DNA from: Marivibrio halodurans
GTDB taxonomy: Bacteria > Pseudomonadota > Alphaproteobacteria > UBA8366 > Aestuariispiraceae
Direction of reading: 5' to 3'
DNA: 64,000 nucleotides
NCBI RefSeq assembly: GCF_017963645.1
Contig: NZ_JAGMWN010000002.1
Coordinates: forward strand, 186,001-250,000
The notes below the pieces were generated by a model. The model was not told where the DNA came from. It saw only the letters and a list, made by a program, of their open reading frames with translations, and did not search any database. Shown piece after piece: positions 7,610-15,521 of this stretch. Each line of letters opens with the position of its first letter. Position 1 is the stretch's first letter. The position numbers were made by a program, and so were the translations under genes.

Positions 7610-8776
7610 GTGAGTCCGGTCGCGGTTAAACGATGGGTCTGGGTTCATAAGTGGACCAGTCTGATCTGCACGGTCTTCATGCTGTTGCTGTGCGTGACGG
7701 GTCTGCCCCTGATCTTCCATGATGAGATCGACGCGGCGCTGGAGGGCGATACCACCCTGCCGCCAGTGCCGGAGGGCACGGGCCTTCGCACCCTGGACGA
7801 AGCGGTCGCGGCCGCCCTCGCCGCCTATCCGGGGGAGCGGCCGCTGTTCCTCAGCTTCGACATCGACCGCCCGGTCGTGAACGTGACGACGGGGCCGCGC
7901 GCGCGTTCGACGCTGGCGGAGATGCACCTGACCGCCATCGATCTGCGCACCGCGGAAATCATCGGTTCGATCAAGGAGGAGGGGATCATGCATGTGATCC
8001 TGCGCCTCCATGTCGATATGTTCGCGGGTCTGCCGGGGGAGCTTTTCCTGGGGTTCATGGGGCTGTTGCTGGTCGTCTCCATCGTCTCCGGCGTTGTCGT
8101 CTATGCGCCTTTCATGCGGCGGCTGCGGTTCGGGACGGTGCGGACCACGCGTTCGATCCGGCTGAAATGGCTCGACCTGCATAATCTGATCGGGATCGTC
8201 ACCTTGATGTGGCTGACGGTGGTGGCGATCACGGGCGTGATCAACACACTCTCCACGCCGCTGGTGGACCTCTGGCGGGCGGATGAATTGGCGGAGCTGA
8301 CCGCGCCCTATGAAGGCATGCCGCTTCCGGAAAGCTTCACCGACATCGATGCCGCGGTCGATACCGCCATGGCGGCGGCGCCAGGGATGAGCCCGCGTTT
8401 CATCGCCTTTCCCGGCGTCCGGTTCAGCACCAACCACCATTATGCCGTCTGGCTTCGCGGTGCCACCACGGCGACGGAACGGCTCAGTACCCCGGTGTTG
8501 ATCGATGCCACCGACGGCGACCTGACCGCCGTCGGCTCGCGCCCCTGGTACATGACGGCGCTCGGTCTTTCCCAGCCGCTGCATTTCGGGGACTACGGTG
8601 GGCTGCCGTTGAAGATCCTGTGGGCGGTCCTGGATATCCTGGCGATCGTCCTGCTGGGAAGCGGCGTTTATCTCTGGGCGGTCAAGCGTTCCGGCGGCTC
8701 GGCGGAGGCGTTGGTGGCACGCCGCGCGCGGGCCGTGTCGGAGGGATCGGGACCGGAAGCGGAGGCGGCGGAATGA
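7610..8776 (+). CDS. PepSY-associated TM helix protein (system 1)
   Basis: A 388-residue inner-membrane protein of the PepSY_TM/PiuB-like family found with siderophore receptors and proposed to act in iron release or ferric reduction. It begins with KRWVWVHKWTSLICTVFMLLLCVTGLPLIFHDEI (TM1 with a conserved His). TM2 is near LFLGFMGLLLVVSIVSGVVVYAPF, TM3 near LIGIVTLMWLTVVAITGVI, and TM4 near LPLKILWAVLDILAIVLLGSGVYLW. Two periplasmic PepSY-like segments separate them. The start is GTG, preceded by GGAGAAGG. It overlaps the next small gene by ATGA, so the two are translationally coupled. Confidence 0.88.
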   Translation: MSPVAVKRWVWVHKWTSLICTVFMLLLCVTGLPLIFHDEIDAALEGDTTLPPVPEGTGLRTLDEAVAAALAAYPGERPLFLSFDIDRPVVNVTTGPRARSTLAEMHLTAIDLRTAEIIGSIKEEGIMHVILRLHVDMFAGLPGELFLGFMGLLLVVSIVSGVVVYAPFMRRLRFGTVRTTRSIRLKWLDLHNLIGIVTLMWLTVVAITGVINTLSTPLVDLWRADELAELTAPYEGMPLPESFTDIDAAVDTAMAAAPGMSPRFIAFPGVRFSTNHHYAVWLRGATTATERLSTPVLIDATDGDLTAVGSRPWYMTALGLSQPLHFGDYGGLPLKILWAVLDILAIVLLGSGVYLWAVKRSGGSAEALVARRARAVSEGSGPEAEAAE

Positions 8777-8940
8777 CCCTGTGGGCGATTTTTCGGGCGC
8801 CGGTCGTCATCGCGGTGGCCAGCATCGTCGGGCTCGTCGCCGCGCTTGTCGGCAACGGGTTGGCGGACGCGGCCTCCTGGGTTGGGCTGTTGGTGCCGGT
8901 TGCCGCGGTGGTCTGGGCCTGGATGGCGCGGCGGCAGTAA
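8773..8940 (+). CDS. Small two-TM membrane protein coupled to PepSY gene
   Basis: A 55-residue protein starting MTLWAIFRAPVVIAVASIVGLVAALVGNGLADAA and ending VVWAWMARRQ. It has two hydrophobic segments (about 8-27 and 34-50) linked by a short polar turn. Its ATG overlaps the PepSY stop in an ATGA junction and it shares the operon of the siderophore receptor. Such small proteins commonly accompany PepSY_TM genes in iron operons. Its own function is unknown. Confidence 0.75.
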   Translation: MTLWAIFRAPVVIAVASIVGLVAALVGNGLADAASWVGLLVPVAAVVWAWMARRQ

Positions 8941-8961
8941 CGACGGCGACCGCGATCGATC

Positions 8962-9990
8962 CTATCGCGCGTCGGCCTTGCCATAGTGTCGCTCGATCCG
9001 GGCCTGGATCATCTCGAAGCAGATCGACAGCGCCCAATAGACCAGCGCGGCGGTGATCAGCATCTCCATATGCTTGAATTCGCTGCGCCCCTGGGTCTTG
9101 GCAAGGAAGGTCAGTTCCCACACCCCCACGACGGAAACGAGGGAGCTGTCCTTCAGCATGGCGATGAACTGGTTGCCGGTCGGGGGGACGATCAGCTTCA
9201 TCGCTTGCGGCATGACGATCTTGCGGAAGATGATGCCGCCGCGCAGGCCGAGCGCCATGGCGGCTTCCCGCTGGCCGCGCGGCACACCCTGGATGCCGGC
9301 GCGGAAGATCTCCGCCAGATAGGCGCCGTAGCATATCGACAGCGCCGCGATCCCCGCCGGTACCGGATCGACGACGAAGCCGAGCTGCGGCAGGCCGATA
9401 TAGATCAGATAGATCTGCATCAACAGCGGCAGGCCGCGGAAGAAGCTGATGTAGAAGGTGGAGACGCCAAAGGCGAAGGGGTTCCGCGACATCCGCGCCA
9501 GCGCCGCGAACAGCGCGATGACGCAGGCGATCGCGATCGAGACGAGCGAGATATAGATCGTCGTGAAAGCCCCGCGCCCGACCAGGAAGCCGATCTTCTT
9601 GGCGATGAATTCATAGGAAAGATCGAAGGAATAGAAGAAGGTGAGAAACAGCAGGAAGAGTTCGAGCCAGACGAGCGGAAGCTGAAGCCGCCCGGGGCAG
9701 AGCGTGATCAGGAAGACGTTGATGGCGATCGCGACCGTCATGACGACGGCGGTCGCGAAGAGGCCCCAGAGCCCGCTCTCCATCGGATCGCCGATCGCCG
9801 GGCGCAGCAGTTCGCCGACCCCGGTGCCGCGCAAATCCGTGATCATGAAGAAGACGACGCCGATGACGGCGAGCGCGATGCGCTGGTTCCGCCGGCCCTC
9901 CAGCCAGGCGAAGCCGTTCTCGAAGGCGGTACCGAGGATGTTGAGGAGCGACTTGCGCGCTCGCGCTGGGACGGCGTCTCGCTCGGACAT
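8962..9990 (-). CDS. Polar amino-acid ABC transporter permease, HisM/AapM-like
   Basis: A 342-residue inner-membrane permease. The C-terminal two thirds is a BPD_transp_1 domain starting GAFTTIYISLVSIAIACVIALFAAL. Its EAA-type loop reads EIFRAGIQGVPRGQREAAMALGL and contacts the ATPase. Extra N-terminal membrane helices make it longer than the usual 220-250 residues, as in AapM-type permeases. The start MSERDAVPAR is preferred over an upstream frame extension because AGAGG lies just before it. It follows the binding-protein gene on the same strand after a strong hairpin. No ATP-binding gene and no second permease are adjacent, so it must borrow an ATPase or form a homodimer with one encoded elsewhere. 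Confidence 0.9.
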   Translation of the reverse strand: MSERDAVPARARKSLLNILGTAFENGFAWLEGRRNQRIALAVIGVVFFMITDLRGTGVGELLRPAIGDPMESGLWGLFATAVVMTVAIAINVFLITLCPGRLQLPLVWLELFLLFLTFFYSFDLSYEFIAKKIGFLVGRGAFTTIYISLVSIAIACVIALFAALARMSRNPFAFGVSTFYISFFRGLPLLMQIYLIYIGLPQLGFVVDPVPAGIAALSICYGAYLAEIFRAGIQGVPRGQREAAMALGLRGGIIFRKIVMPQAMKLIVPPTGNQFIAMLKDSSLVSVVGVWELTFLAKTQGRSEFKHMEMLITAALVYWALSICFEMIQARIERHYGKADAR

Positions 9991-10061
9991 GAGCCTCTGG
10001 CCGGTGCTGCGCCGTCCGGAGCCCGTGGCTGGGACGGCGGTGGTTTGGAACGGGATAGGGG

Positions 10062-10111
10062 CCGGCCGCGCCCGCCACCGGCCCGGACGGGCGGGGACGG
10101 GGCGCGGCCGG
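10062..10111 (-). terminator. Strong 12-bp inverted repeat between binding protein and permease genes
   Basis: CCGGCCGCGCCC (10062-10073) and GGGCGCGGCCGG (10100-10111) are perfect complements around a 26-base loop. No T-tract follows, so this is best read as an attenuator or mRNA-stabilising structure giving more binding protein than permease. Confidence 0.6.
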
Positions 10112-10124
10112 TATCCGATCGCGT

Positions 10125-10958
10125 TTATTCGGTCGTGGTATAGTCCACGCCGTACCACTTCTCGGACAGCTCGCTCAGCGTGCCATCCTCATGCATGGCG
10201 TTGATGATCTCCTTGATCTTGGCGTCGAATTCCTCGTCGCCCTTGTCGGTCGCGACCGCCAGCGGCTCGTAGAAGGCCGGCGTGCCGACGATCTCCATCG
10301 GATAGCCGTTCTTGATCGCTTCCTGGATGGTCGGCTGGGCCGAGAGCACGGCGTCGAGGCGCGTGCCGTCGCCGAGGCGCAGATCGTCGAAGGCATTGGT
10401 ATCCGTCTCGTAGGTACGGATTTCCCCGGCCTTGACGTCGTAGGAGAAGTCCGGCGCGCCGAGCGCGTCGATCACCAGGTTCTCGTTCAGGTAATTCTCG
10501 TAGGTGCAGCCGCCGCAAACGCCGATGGTCTTGCCGTTCAGCGCTTCCTTGCTGTCGATCGCGGAATCCGCGTGCACCGCGAAGGAGGCTGGCACGTAGT
10601 AATAGACCGCCGGGAAGTCGAGCACCTCCGCCCGCGTCTTCGTCGGCGTCATTGAGCCGACCGAGATATCCCAGCGGCCGTTCCAATTGCCGGCCGTGAT
10701 GACTTCCCAGGCCGGGGTGACGATCTCGATCTCGACGCCCATGCGCTTGGCGATCTCGCGGCCGACATCGACGTCGAAGCCGTCCATCTCGTTGTCGTCG
10801 TTCAGGAAGGACTGCGGCGGATAGGCCGGGTCCGAGGACAAGGTGAGCGTGCCGGTGGACGTCACCCGGTCGAGCGTCTCGCCCGCCTGGGCGAGGGCGG
10901 GGGCGACGAGAAGCGTGGCGGCCGTGAGCAGGCCGATGAGCGTGCGGGTCGGTTTCAT
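10125..10958 (-). CDS. Amino-acid ABC transporter periplasmic binding protein (SBP_bac_3)
   Basis: A 277-residue periplasmic protein with a clear Sec signal peptide (MKPTRTLIGLLTAATLLVAPALAQA). The SBP_bac_3 signature reads GTLTLSSDPAYPPQSFLNDDNEMDGFDVDVGREIAKRMGVEIEIV, followed by WDISVGSMTPTKTRAEVLDF and the hinge-proximal GKTIGVCGGCTYENYL. The C-terminal lobe ends LSELSEKWYGVDYTTTE. The start is set by the signal peptide and a GGAGG site 10 bases upstream. The likely ligand is a polar amino acid, not specified by the sequence. It is transcribed ahead of the permease. Confidence 0.92.
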   Translation of the reverse strand: MKPTRTLIGLLTAATLLVAPALAQAGETLDRVTSTGTLTLSSDPAYPPQSFLNDDNEMDGFDVDVGREIAKRMGVEIEIVTPAWEVITAGNWNGRWDISVGSMTPTKTRAEVLDFPAVYYYVPASFAVHADSAIDSKEALNGKTIGVCGGCTYENYLNENLVIDALGAPDFSYDVKAGEIRTYETDTNAFDDLRLGDGTRLDAVLSAQPTIQEAIKNGYPMEIVGTPAFYEPLAVATDKGDEEFDAKIKEIINAMHEDGTLSELSEKWYGVDYTTTE

Positions 10959-11258
10959 GGTGTTCGAGCCTCCAAACCGTTCTTTAGCCGGATCGTGTCC
11001 GTTCTTCGTGGTATGTTTCGTCGTGTTCGTGACCGGATCGCCGCCCGGCGCATCGATATGATCCCCTACGATACGACCCGCACGACGGGTAGCAGCATAG
11101 AGAATCCACGCGCGCGCAACAATCGCCCAATCCACCGGCCCCAATCCGGAGGCCCCCAATCCGAAAGCCTCCGTGCGGGCGGCGCGAAGGGGCTCGCATG
11201 CGGGAAAGGAATCATGCTAGGCGAATGAACGGTTAGGATCGCGTCGATACGCGGCGCG
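10959..11258. other. Divergent intergenic region with direct and inverted repeats, no gene seen
   Basis: This lies between the binding-protein gene (minus) and a lipoprotein gene (plus). It contains an imperfect direct repeat (GGCCCCAATCCGGA at 11137 and GGCCCCCAATCCGA at 11151) and a possible hairpin with arms CGGAGGC (11147-11153) and GCCTCCG (11167-11173). It must hold promoters for both genes, but no clear pair of boxes was found. Confidence 0.5.
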
Positions 11259-11669
11259 ATGGCGAGTCAATATATGGGCGTGGGGCCGGTGGCAGCTTCC
11301 TTCTTGAAATTCTTCGCGATGCTTCTTCTTGTCGGCATGGTCGCCGGATGCGCGCAGATCGAACCGTCCCCGACCGTTCGGGAGGACGGTACGTTTCAGT
11401 TCTGCCCGAATCCCTTCAATCGCCATCATGTCCTGATGGCCGCCCGACGCCATTGCGCGCCGTTGCCGGCCCAGCCGCTCGGCTTCGAGACCTGTCCGGA
11501 CGATCCGCTGGTCGATGGCTGGGTCTTCGCCTGCCGCTACAATCCCGGCTATGACCGCCTCGAAATCGACGATGTGCGGACGAAGGAGCCGGAGGAAGCG
11601 AAGGACGCGGACGACCCGATCACCGATCCGGACGGCGACGGGGCGAAGGCCGTGGAGCCGGCCGAGTAA
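11259..11669 (+). CDS. Small putative lipoprotein
   Basis: A 136-residue protein with a lipoprotein signal. A hydrophobic segment FLKFFAMLLLVGMVAGC ends in the lipobox VAGC with Cys at about residue 31. The mature part is short and holds four more Cys residues (FCPN, HCAP, ETCPDD, FACRYN) that could form two disulfides. It ends with an acidic low-complexity tail (EEAKDADDPITDPDGDG). The long N-terminus suggests the real start may be GTG at 11289. The family was not recognised. The protein is probably anchored in the outer or inner membrane facing the periplasm. Confidence 0.7.
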   Translation: MASQYMGVGPVAASFLKFFAMLLLVGMVAGCAQIEPSPTVREDGTFQFCPNPFNRHHVLMAARRHCAPLPAQPLGFETCPDDPLVDGWVFACRYNPGYDRLEIDDVRTKEPEEAKDADDPITDPDGDGAKAVEPAE

Positions 11670-11783
11670 CCTTCCCCGTCCGGGTGACCGGGCGGGCTTG
11701 TCCGGCCGCGTCCCGCTCCTATTTGAACAAGGGCCTCGGGCGGTAAATCGTTCGATCATCGCTTCCCTGGACAGGTTCAGCTC

Positions 11784-12827
11784 TTGGATTCCCTCACGCA
11801 ATTCGCGCTCGGCGCCGCGATCGGCACGGCGGTGCTCGGCCGGCGGATCGGGCCGCGCCGTGCCGCCATCGCCGGCGGCGTGCTCGGCACCCTGCCGGAT
11901 CTCGATGTCCTGTTGCCCTTCGACGGCCCGATCGATGGTTTCGTGGAGCATCGCGGCTGGACCCACTCGCTGTTCGTCCACAGCCTGCTCGCGGTGCCGA
12001 TCGGGGAGGGGCTGCGGCGGCTCTGGCGGGCGCGCGGGCGGGTGCCGGACCTTCCCCGCCTGGAGGTTTGGGCGGCGGTTTGGCTCGTGTTGACGACGCA
12101 TGCGCTGCTCGATTGGACGACGACCTACGGCACGCGCATCCTCTGGCCGCTCAGCGACGTGCCCTATGCGCTGTCCTGGATCTTCATCATCGATCCGCTC
12201 TATACCCTGCCCTTGTTGATCGCCGTGCTGGGGGCGTTGATCCTGGGCGCGCGCTGGCGCGGCGTTCGGCGGGGCGCGGTCGTCGGCCTCGTGCTCAGCA
12301 CGGCCTATCTCGGCTGGACCGGCGTCGCCCAGGGCATCGCGGAGGCGAAGGTGCGCGCCGCGCTGGCCGCCGGCGGGGTGACGCCCGAGCGGATCACGAT
12401 GATCCCCATGCCCTTCAACAGCCTGCTCTGGCGCGGGATCGCGATCGATGGTGCGCGCTATATCAACGTCTATCGCTCCGTCCTAGACGACCGGGTCGAG
12501 GCGCCGCTTCACATCCATCCACGGCATCTTGCCCATGACCGGGCCCTCGACGCCTATCCGCCGCCGCAGCGGGTGGAACGGTTCAGCGACGGCAATTACG
12601 CCTATCGCCGCGATGGCGAGGATATCCTGATCGCCGATATTCGCATGGGGGTCACGCCGAACTATGTTTTCACCTTCCGGGTCGGCCGGGTGGTGGCGGG
12701 GGAAGACGCCGGCTCGGCCGTGATCGAGCCCGCCCCCGTCGAACGCCGGGAAGGCGGGCACGATCCCGCCGGGATCGGATGGCTGTGGACACGGATATTC
12801 GACGAGGACGCCGTGCGCGCGGAATGA
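11784..12827 (+). CDS. YdjM/DUF457-type membrane-bound metal-dependent hydrolase
   Basis: A 347-residue integral membrane protein. The N-terminus MDSLTQFALGAAIGTAVLG is the standard opening of this family, which supports the TTG start. Candidate metal-binding motifs are LPDLDVLLPF and EHRGWTHSLFVHSLL, with a later His/Asp pair in TTHALLDWTTTYGT. Several membrane helices follow (for example IIDPLYTLPLLIAVLGALILGA), then a C-terminal soluble region of about 130 residues. The physiological substrate is unknown for the family. It is monocistronic, with no obvious operon partner. Confidence 0.85.
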   Translation: MDSLTQFALGAAIGTAVLGRRIGPRRAAIAGGVLGTLPDLDVLLPFDGPIDGFVEHRGWTHSLFVHSLLAVPIGEGLRRLWRARGRVPDLPRLEVWAAVWLVLTTHALLDWTTTYGTRILWPLSDVPYALSWIFIIDPLYTLPLLIAVLGALILGARWRGVRRGAVVGLVLSTAYLGWTGVAQGIAEAKVRAALAAGGVTPERITMIPMPFNSLLWRGIAIDGARYINVYRSVLDDRVEAPLHIHPRHLAHDRALDAYPPPQRVERFSDGNYAYRRDGEDILIADIRMGVTPNYVFTFRVGRVVAGEDAGSAVIEPAPVERREGGHDPAGIGWLWTRIFDEDAVRAE

Positions 12828-12856
12828 CCGGCGGCCGCCCGCGCGGAACCGGGCCG

Positions 12857-12913
12857 GTCAGCCGGCGTTGGGCCAGTCAGCCGGTGTTGGCCCAGTCAGT
12901 CGGCGTTGGCCTT
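12857..12913. repeat. Three 19-bp tandem repeats containing the PilZ gene stop
   Basis: GTCAGCCGGCGTTGGGCCA (12857), GTCAGCCGGTGTTGGCCCA (12876) and GTCAGTCGGCGTTGGCCTT (12895) are head-to-tail imperfect copies. On the minus strand each copy carries a TGA. The innermost copy encodes the last residues KANAD and the stop of the PilZ protein, so the gene end has been duplicated twice. Confidence 0.88.
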
Positions 12914-13231
12914 GATGAAATCGAGAACCATAGCGCGGTGATAGGGCGCCTGATAGGTGATGGCCGCGCCGACGTAGTCCTCGATGCGGCGCCGCACCTC
13001 GAATCCGACGGGAATCTCGAACTGATCCTCGAGATTCTGCAGCACGAGGAAGGCCTGATGCTTCTCGCCCTCGACCAGCGGCAGCGCGGCGTCGGTATAG
13101 AAGCCGACGCCGTCCTCGCTGACATTGTCGACCTTCAGGGTACGATCCGCGATCTCCAGGAAGCCGACGGAGACGGTATAGCGGGGCTGTCTGCGCCGTT
13201 CGATATGTTTCATCGCCTCGCCGTCCGCCAT
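12896..13231 (-). CDS. PilZ domain protein
   Basis: A 111-residue stand-alone PilZ domain, a likely cyclic-di-GMP receptor. The two signature motifs are present: RRRQPR near residue 12 (RxxxR) and DNVSEDGVG near residue 35 ((D/N)xSxxG). The beta-barrel core continues through FEVRRRIEDYVGAAITYQ. A second in-frame ATG at 13213 is a possible start. There is no attached enzymatic or motility domain. It is convergent with the membrane hydrolase, and its target process is unknown. Confidence 0.9.
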   Translation of the reverse strand: MADGEAMKHIERRRQPRYTVSVGFLEIADRTLKVDNVSEDGVGFYTDAALPLVEGEKHQAFLVLQNLEDQFEIPVGFEVRRRIEDYVGAAITYQAPYHRAMVLDFIKANAD

Positions 13232-13483
13232 CGGTCCACGCCACTTGATCCTTGAAAATCCGCTACACTATATCGACTTCGGCGCGAATATCCACCGCGA
13301 CGCGGGAGGAAGGGCGAGCGCGAAAGAACCCCATGTCTTTTCGGCGATATCGATGCGGGACGCTATAGTCCGGGGAGGGTCCGTGTGGTAGTTATTGGGC
13401 AAGGGTGGGAGAGGGGCGGCGCCGTGCGATCGCCAATGCCCAATGTTTGTGCAATTTCTTGAGGAACTGGGTCAGGCGATTCC

Positions 13484-14692
13484 ATGAATCGGCGTGCGTT
13501 GAAAATGCTCCTGCGCTCGGGGCGATTCCTGTGTTTTGACTGTCGTGGTCCTTATCACGACCTCAAGCAGCGCAACGCGGAAGAAGACGACAAGACGATG
13601 GTGGATGACGGCTTCAAGCGTCAATCGCCGTCGCGCGGGATGCTGTTCGACCTCTCCACGCTCAACCTCGGAATCTTCTTCAAGGAGGTTTCCTATTCGG
13701 ACGAGCAGGACGAGGTGTTCGTTTCGACCCGTGTCTACTTCCCCTATAACGACGAGGACGTGGGGCAGGGCGGGGAGAGCACCTCGGCCGAGCCGGAGAC
13801 GATCATCCGCGTACTTGCCAAGCGCGGGGCCATCAAGGACACCAGCGCGCTTTCCACCCATGACCAGCGCGTGCTGGAGGTATTGTCCCAACTTCCGACC
13901 TTCGATCCCTTCCTGCTGCTTTCCCAGCGCCGGGAGATGGAAGGGGACCGGAAGATTTCCGCCAAATATTTCGACATCACCGAGGACGATTGGGTGATGA
14001 TCCGCCGGCCGGTGATGGAGAAGATATCCCTGCTGGTCTCGAAGGCGAACCGGGATCACGAGGTCGATGTCTTCGAGCAATATATGGGCGGCGAGGACGA
14101 GGACGACGAGACCCGCCGCCTGATGACATCGGCCGTCATCGATTCGATCTGGCGCGGCGAGGCGACCCAGGGCTGCCGACAATTGATCCGCAGCTTCAAG
14201 CTGGACGAGGACAAGACGACCGAGATCCTGTTCGCCTGGAAGGGGATCAACTACTACGAGTTCCAATACAAGAAGTATCAACAGCAGTTCTACGACTTCT
14301 TCAAATGGCTCGGCGGCGCCGGGTCCATGCCGAAGGACCACAAGACGCTGCAATCCAGCCAGATCGACCGTTTCGAATATCGGCGCGAGCGGGCCCGCAA
14401 GCTGATCCGTGCGACGCATGCCACGGTGATGCAGATCATCGCCGACTATAATTCCTCCTTCGAGCGGTTGGTCGACGAGGATTCCCCGCGCGAGTTCCAG
14501 CTTTTCCTGTCGAACGCGCCGAAGAACTTCCTGACCGTGGGCCTCGCCATCGGCGTGCTGGCGCATACCACCACGGCCTGGGTCCAGATGACCCAGTCGG
14601 GCAAGAAGCCGAGCGTGAAATCGACCGAGTTGGAGCCGTTCTACGACTTCATCATCGCCGTCAATGGCCAGGATTTCTACGTCGCGCGGTGA
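13484..14692 (+). CDS. Conserved-looking 402-residue protein of unknown function
   Basis: Not recognised. The frame is 402 codons with normal host codon use, so it is probably real. It has a basic N-terminus with a CFDC pair. An Asp/Glu-rich region (YSDEQDEVFVSTRVYFPYNDEDVG) leads to a helical middle with many aromatics (WKGINYYEFQYKKYQQQFYDFFKWLGG), and the C-terminus ends FYDFIIAVNGQDFYVAR. There is no signal peptide; a weak hydrophobic segment is FLTVGLAIGVLAHTTTAW. An internal ATG at 13598 (MVDDGFKRQ) is an alternative start because no good ribosome site precedes 13484. Its last 16 bases overlap the 3' end of the convergent GntR gene. A cytoplasmic role is likely. Confidence 0.72.
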   Translation: MNRRALKMLLRSGRFLCFDCRGPYHDLKQRNAEEDDKTMVDDGFKRQSPSRGMLFDLSTLNLGIFFKEVSYSDEQDEVFVSTRVYFPYNDEDVGQGGESTSAEPETIIRVLAKRGAIKDTSALSTHDQRVLEVLSQLPTFDPFLLLSQRREMEGDRKISAKYFDITEDDWVMIRRPVMEKISLLVSKANRDHEVDVFEQYMGGEDEDDETRRLMTSAVIDSIWRGEATQGCRQLIRSFKLDEDKTTEILFAWKGINYYEFQYKKYQQQFYDFFKWLGGAGSMPKDHKTLQSSQIDRFEYRRERARKLIRATHATVMQIIADYNSSFERLVDEDSPREFQLFLSNAPKNFLTVGLAIGVLAHTTTAWVQMTQSGKKPSVKSTELEPFYDFIIAVNGQDFYVAR

Positions 14693-15405
14693 TCCGCCGC
14701 CCCCTTCGCGAAGGGCAGCTTGCCACGCGGCAGGGAGCCCATGCCGTCACGGATATCCTGCTCGATCGCATGGGCGAGCGCGTCGATCTCCCGGCCCCGC
14801 AGGGCGGCCACCGCCTCCTTGTGCCGGTCCTCGTTATAGGTGACCCCCAGGGTTTCGCGCGTCAGATAGAGGAAGGGGCCGATCTGCAGCCACAGGCTCT
14901 CGATCAACGGGACCGTGACGCGCGAACGCGCCGCGTCGTAGAGCGTGAAATGGAAATCCAGGTTCTTCTGCAGATAGGCCTCCCAATCGCCCGTCTCGAT
15001 GGCGACGTCCTGTTCGGCGTCGATCCGCTCCAGACGCGCGGCGAGGGCGTCGAGGTTCCCCCGCGCCGCCGCCGCCTCATAGGCCCGGCGCGCCGCCAGA
15101 ACCTCCAGCGCGACGCGCGCCTCGGCCAGTTCCTCGAAGGCCTCGACCGTCATCGCCGGCACCTCGACCCGGCGGTTGGGCTTCAGCGTCAGGGCATGTT
15201 CGCTGACCAGCCGGCGCAGAGCTTCGCGCACCGGCATGCTGCTGACGCCGAGACTGTCCGCCAGCCCCCGGATCGTGACCGACCGGCCGGGCCGGAAGCG
15301 GCCCGTCATGATTTCCGCGCGCAGCGTTTGATAGACGCGCTCCTGAAGCGTCGTCTTGCCCTCGCCCACCTTACCGTCGTCCGTTATGCCGTCGTCCGGT
15401 GACAT
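14677..15405 (-). CDS. GntR-family transcriptional regulator, FCD subfamily
   Basis: A DNA-binding repressor/activator of the FadR/FCD type, 242 residues from the chosen start. The winged helix reads LQERVYQTLRAEIMTGRFRPGRSVTIRGLADSLGVSSMPVREALRRLVSEHAL. The all-helical FCD domain follows (EAFEELAEARVALEVLAARRA to DALAHAIEQDIRDGM), with DFHFTLYDAA contributing ligand and metal residues. The frame opens with an earlier ATG at 15444, but that codon lies inside the palindrome TGTGATCACA, so MSPDDGITDD at 15405 is preferred. It is divergent from the ICMT-like gene. The effector, usually an organic acid in this subfamily, is unknown. Confidence 0.88.
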   Translation of the reverse strand: MSPDDGITDDGKVGEGKTTLQERVYQTLRAEIMTGRFRPGRSVTIRGLADSLGVSSMPVREALRRLVSEHALTLKPNRRVEVPAMTVEAFEELAEARVALEVLAARRAYEAAAARGNLDALAARLERIDAEQDVAIETGDWEAYLQKNLDFHFTLYDAARSRVTVPLIESLWLQIGPFLYLTRETLGVTYNEDRHKEAVAALRGREIDALAHAIEQDIRDGMGSLPRGKLPFAKGAADHRAT

Positions 15406-15435
15406 CCGGCCCTTTACCCTCTCGCCCGAAGCATA

Positions 15436-15445
15436 TGTGATCACA
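15436..15445. promoter_or_regulatory. Palindrome TGTGATCACA, candidate GntR operator
   Basis: A perfect 10-bp palindrome in the short divergent region upstream of the GntR gene and the ICMT-like gene. Its placement suits autoregulation by the adjacent FCD regulator. The match to any published operator was not assessed. Confidence 0.4.
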
Positions 15446-15521
15446 GTTTCCCAGATCGCGCGTGTCGCGGCAATGACGCTGCCACGAGGGGTGTTCGGAT
15501 GGGTAGGAAACAGGAGTGACC

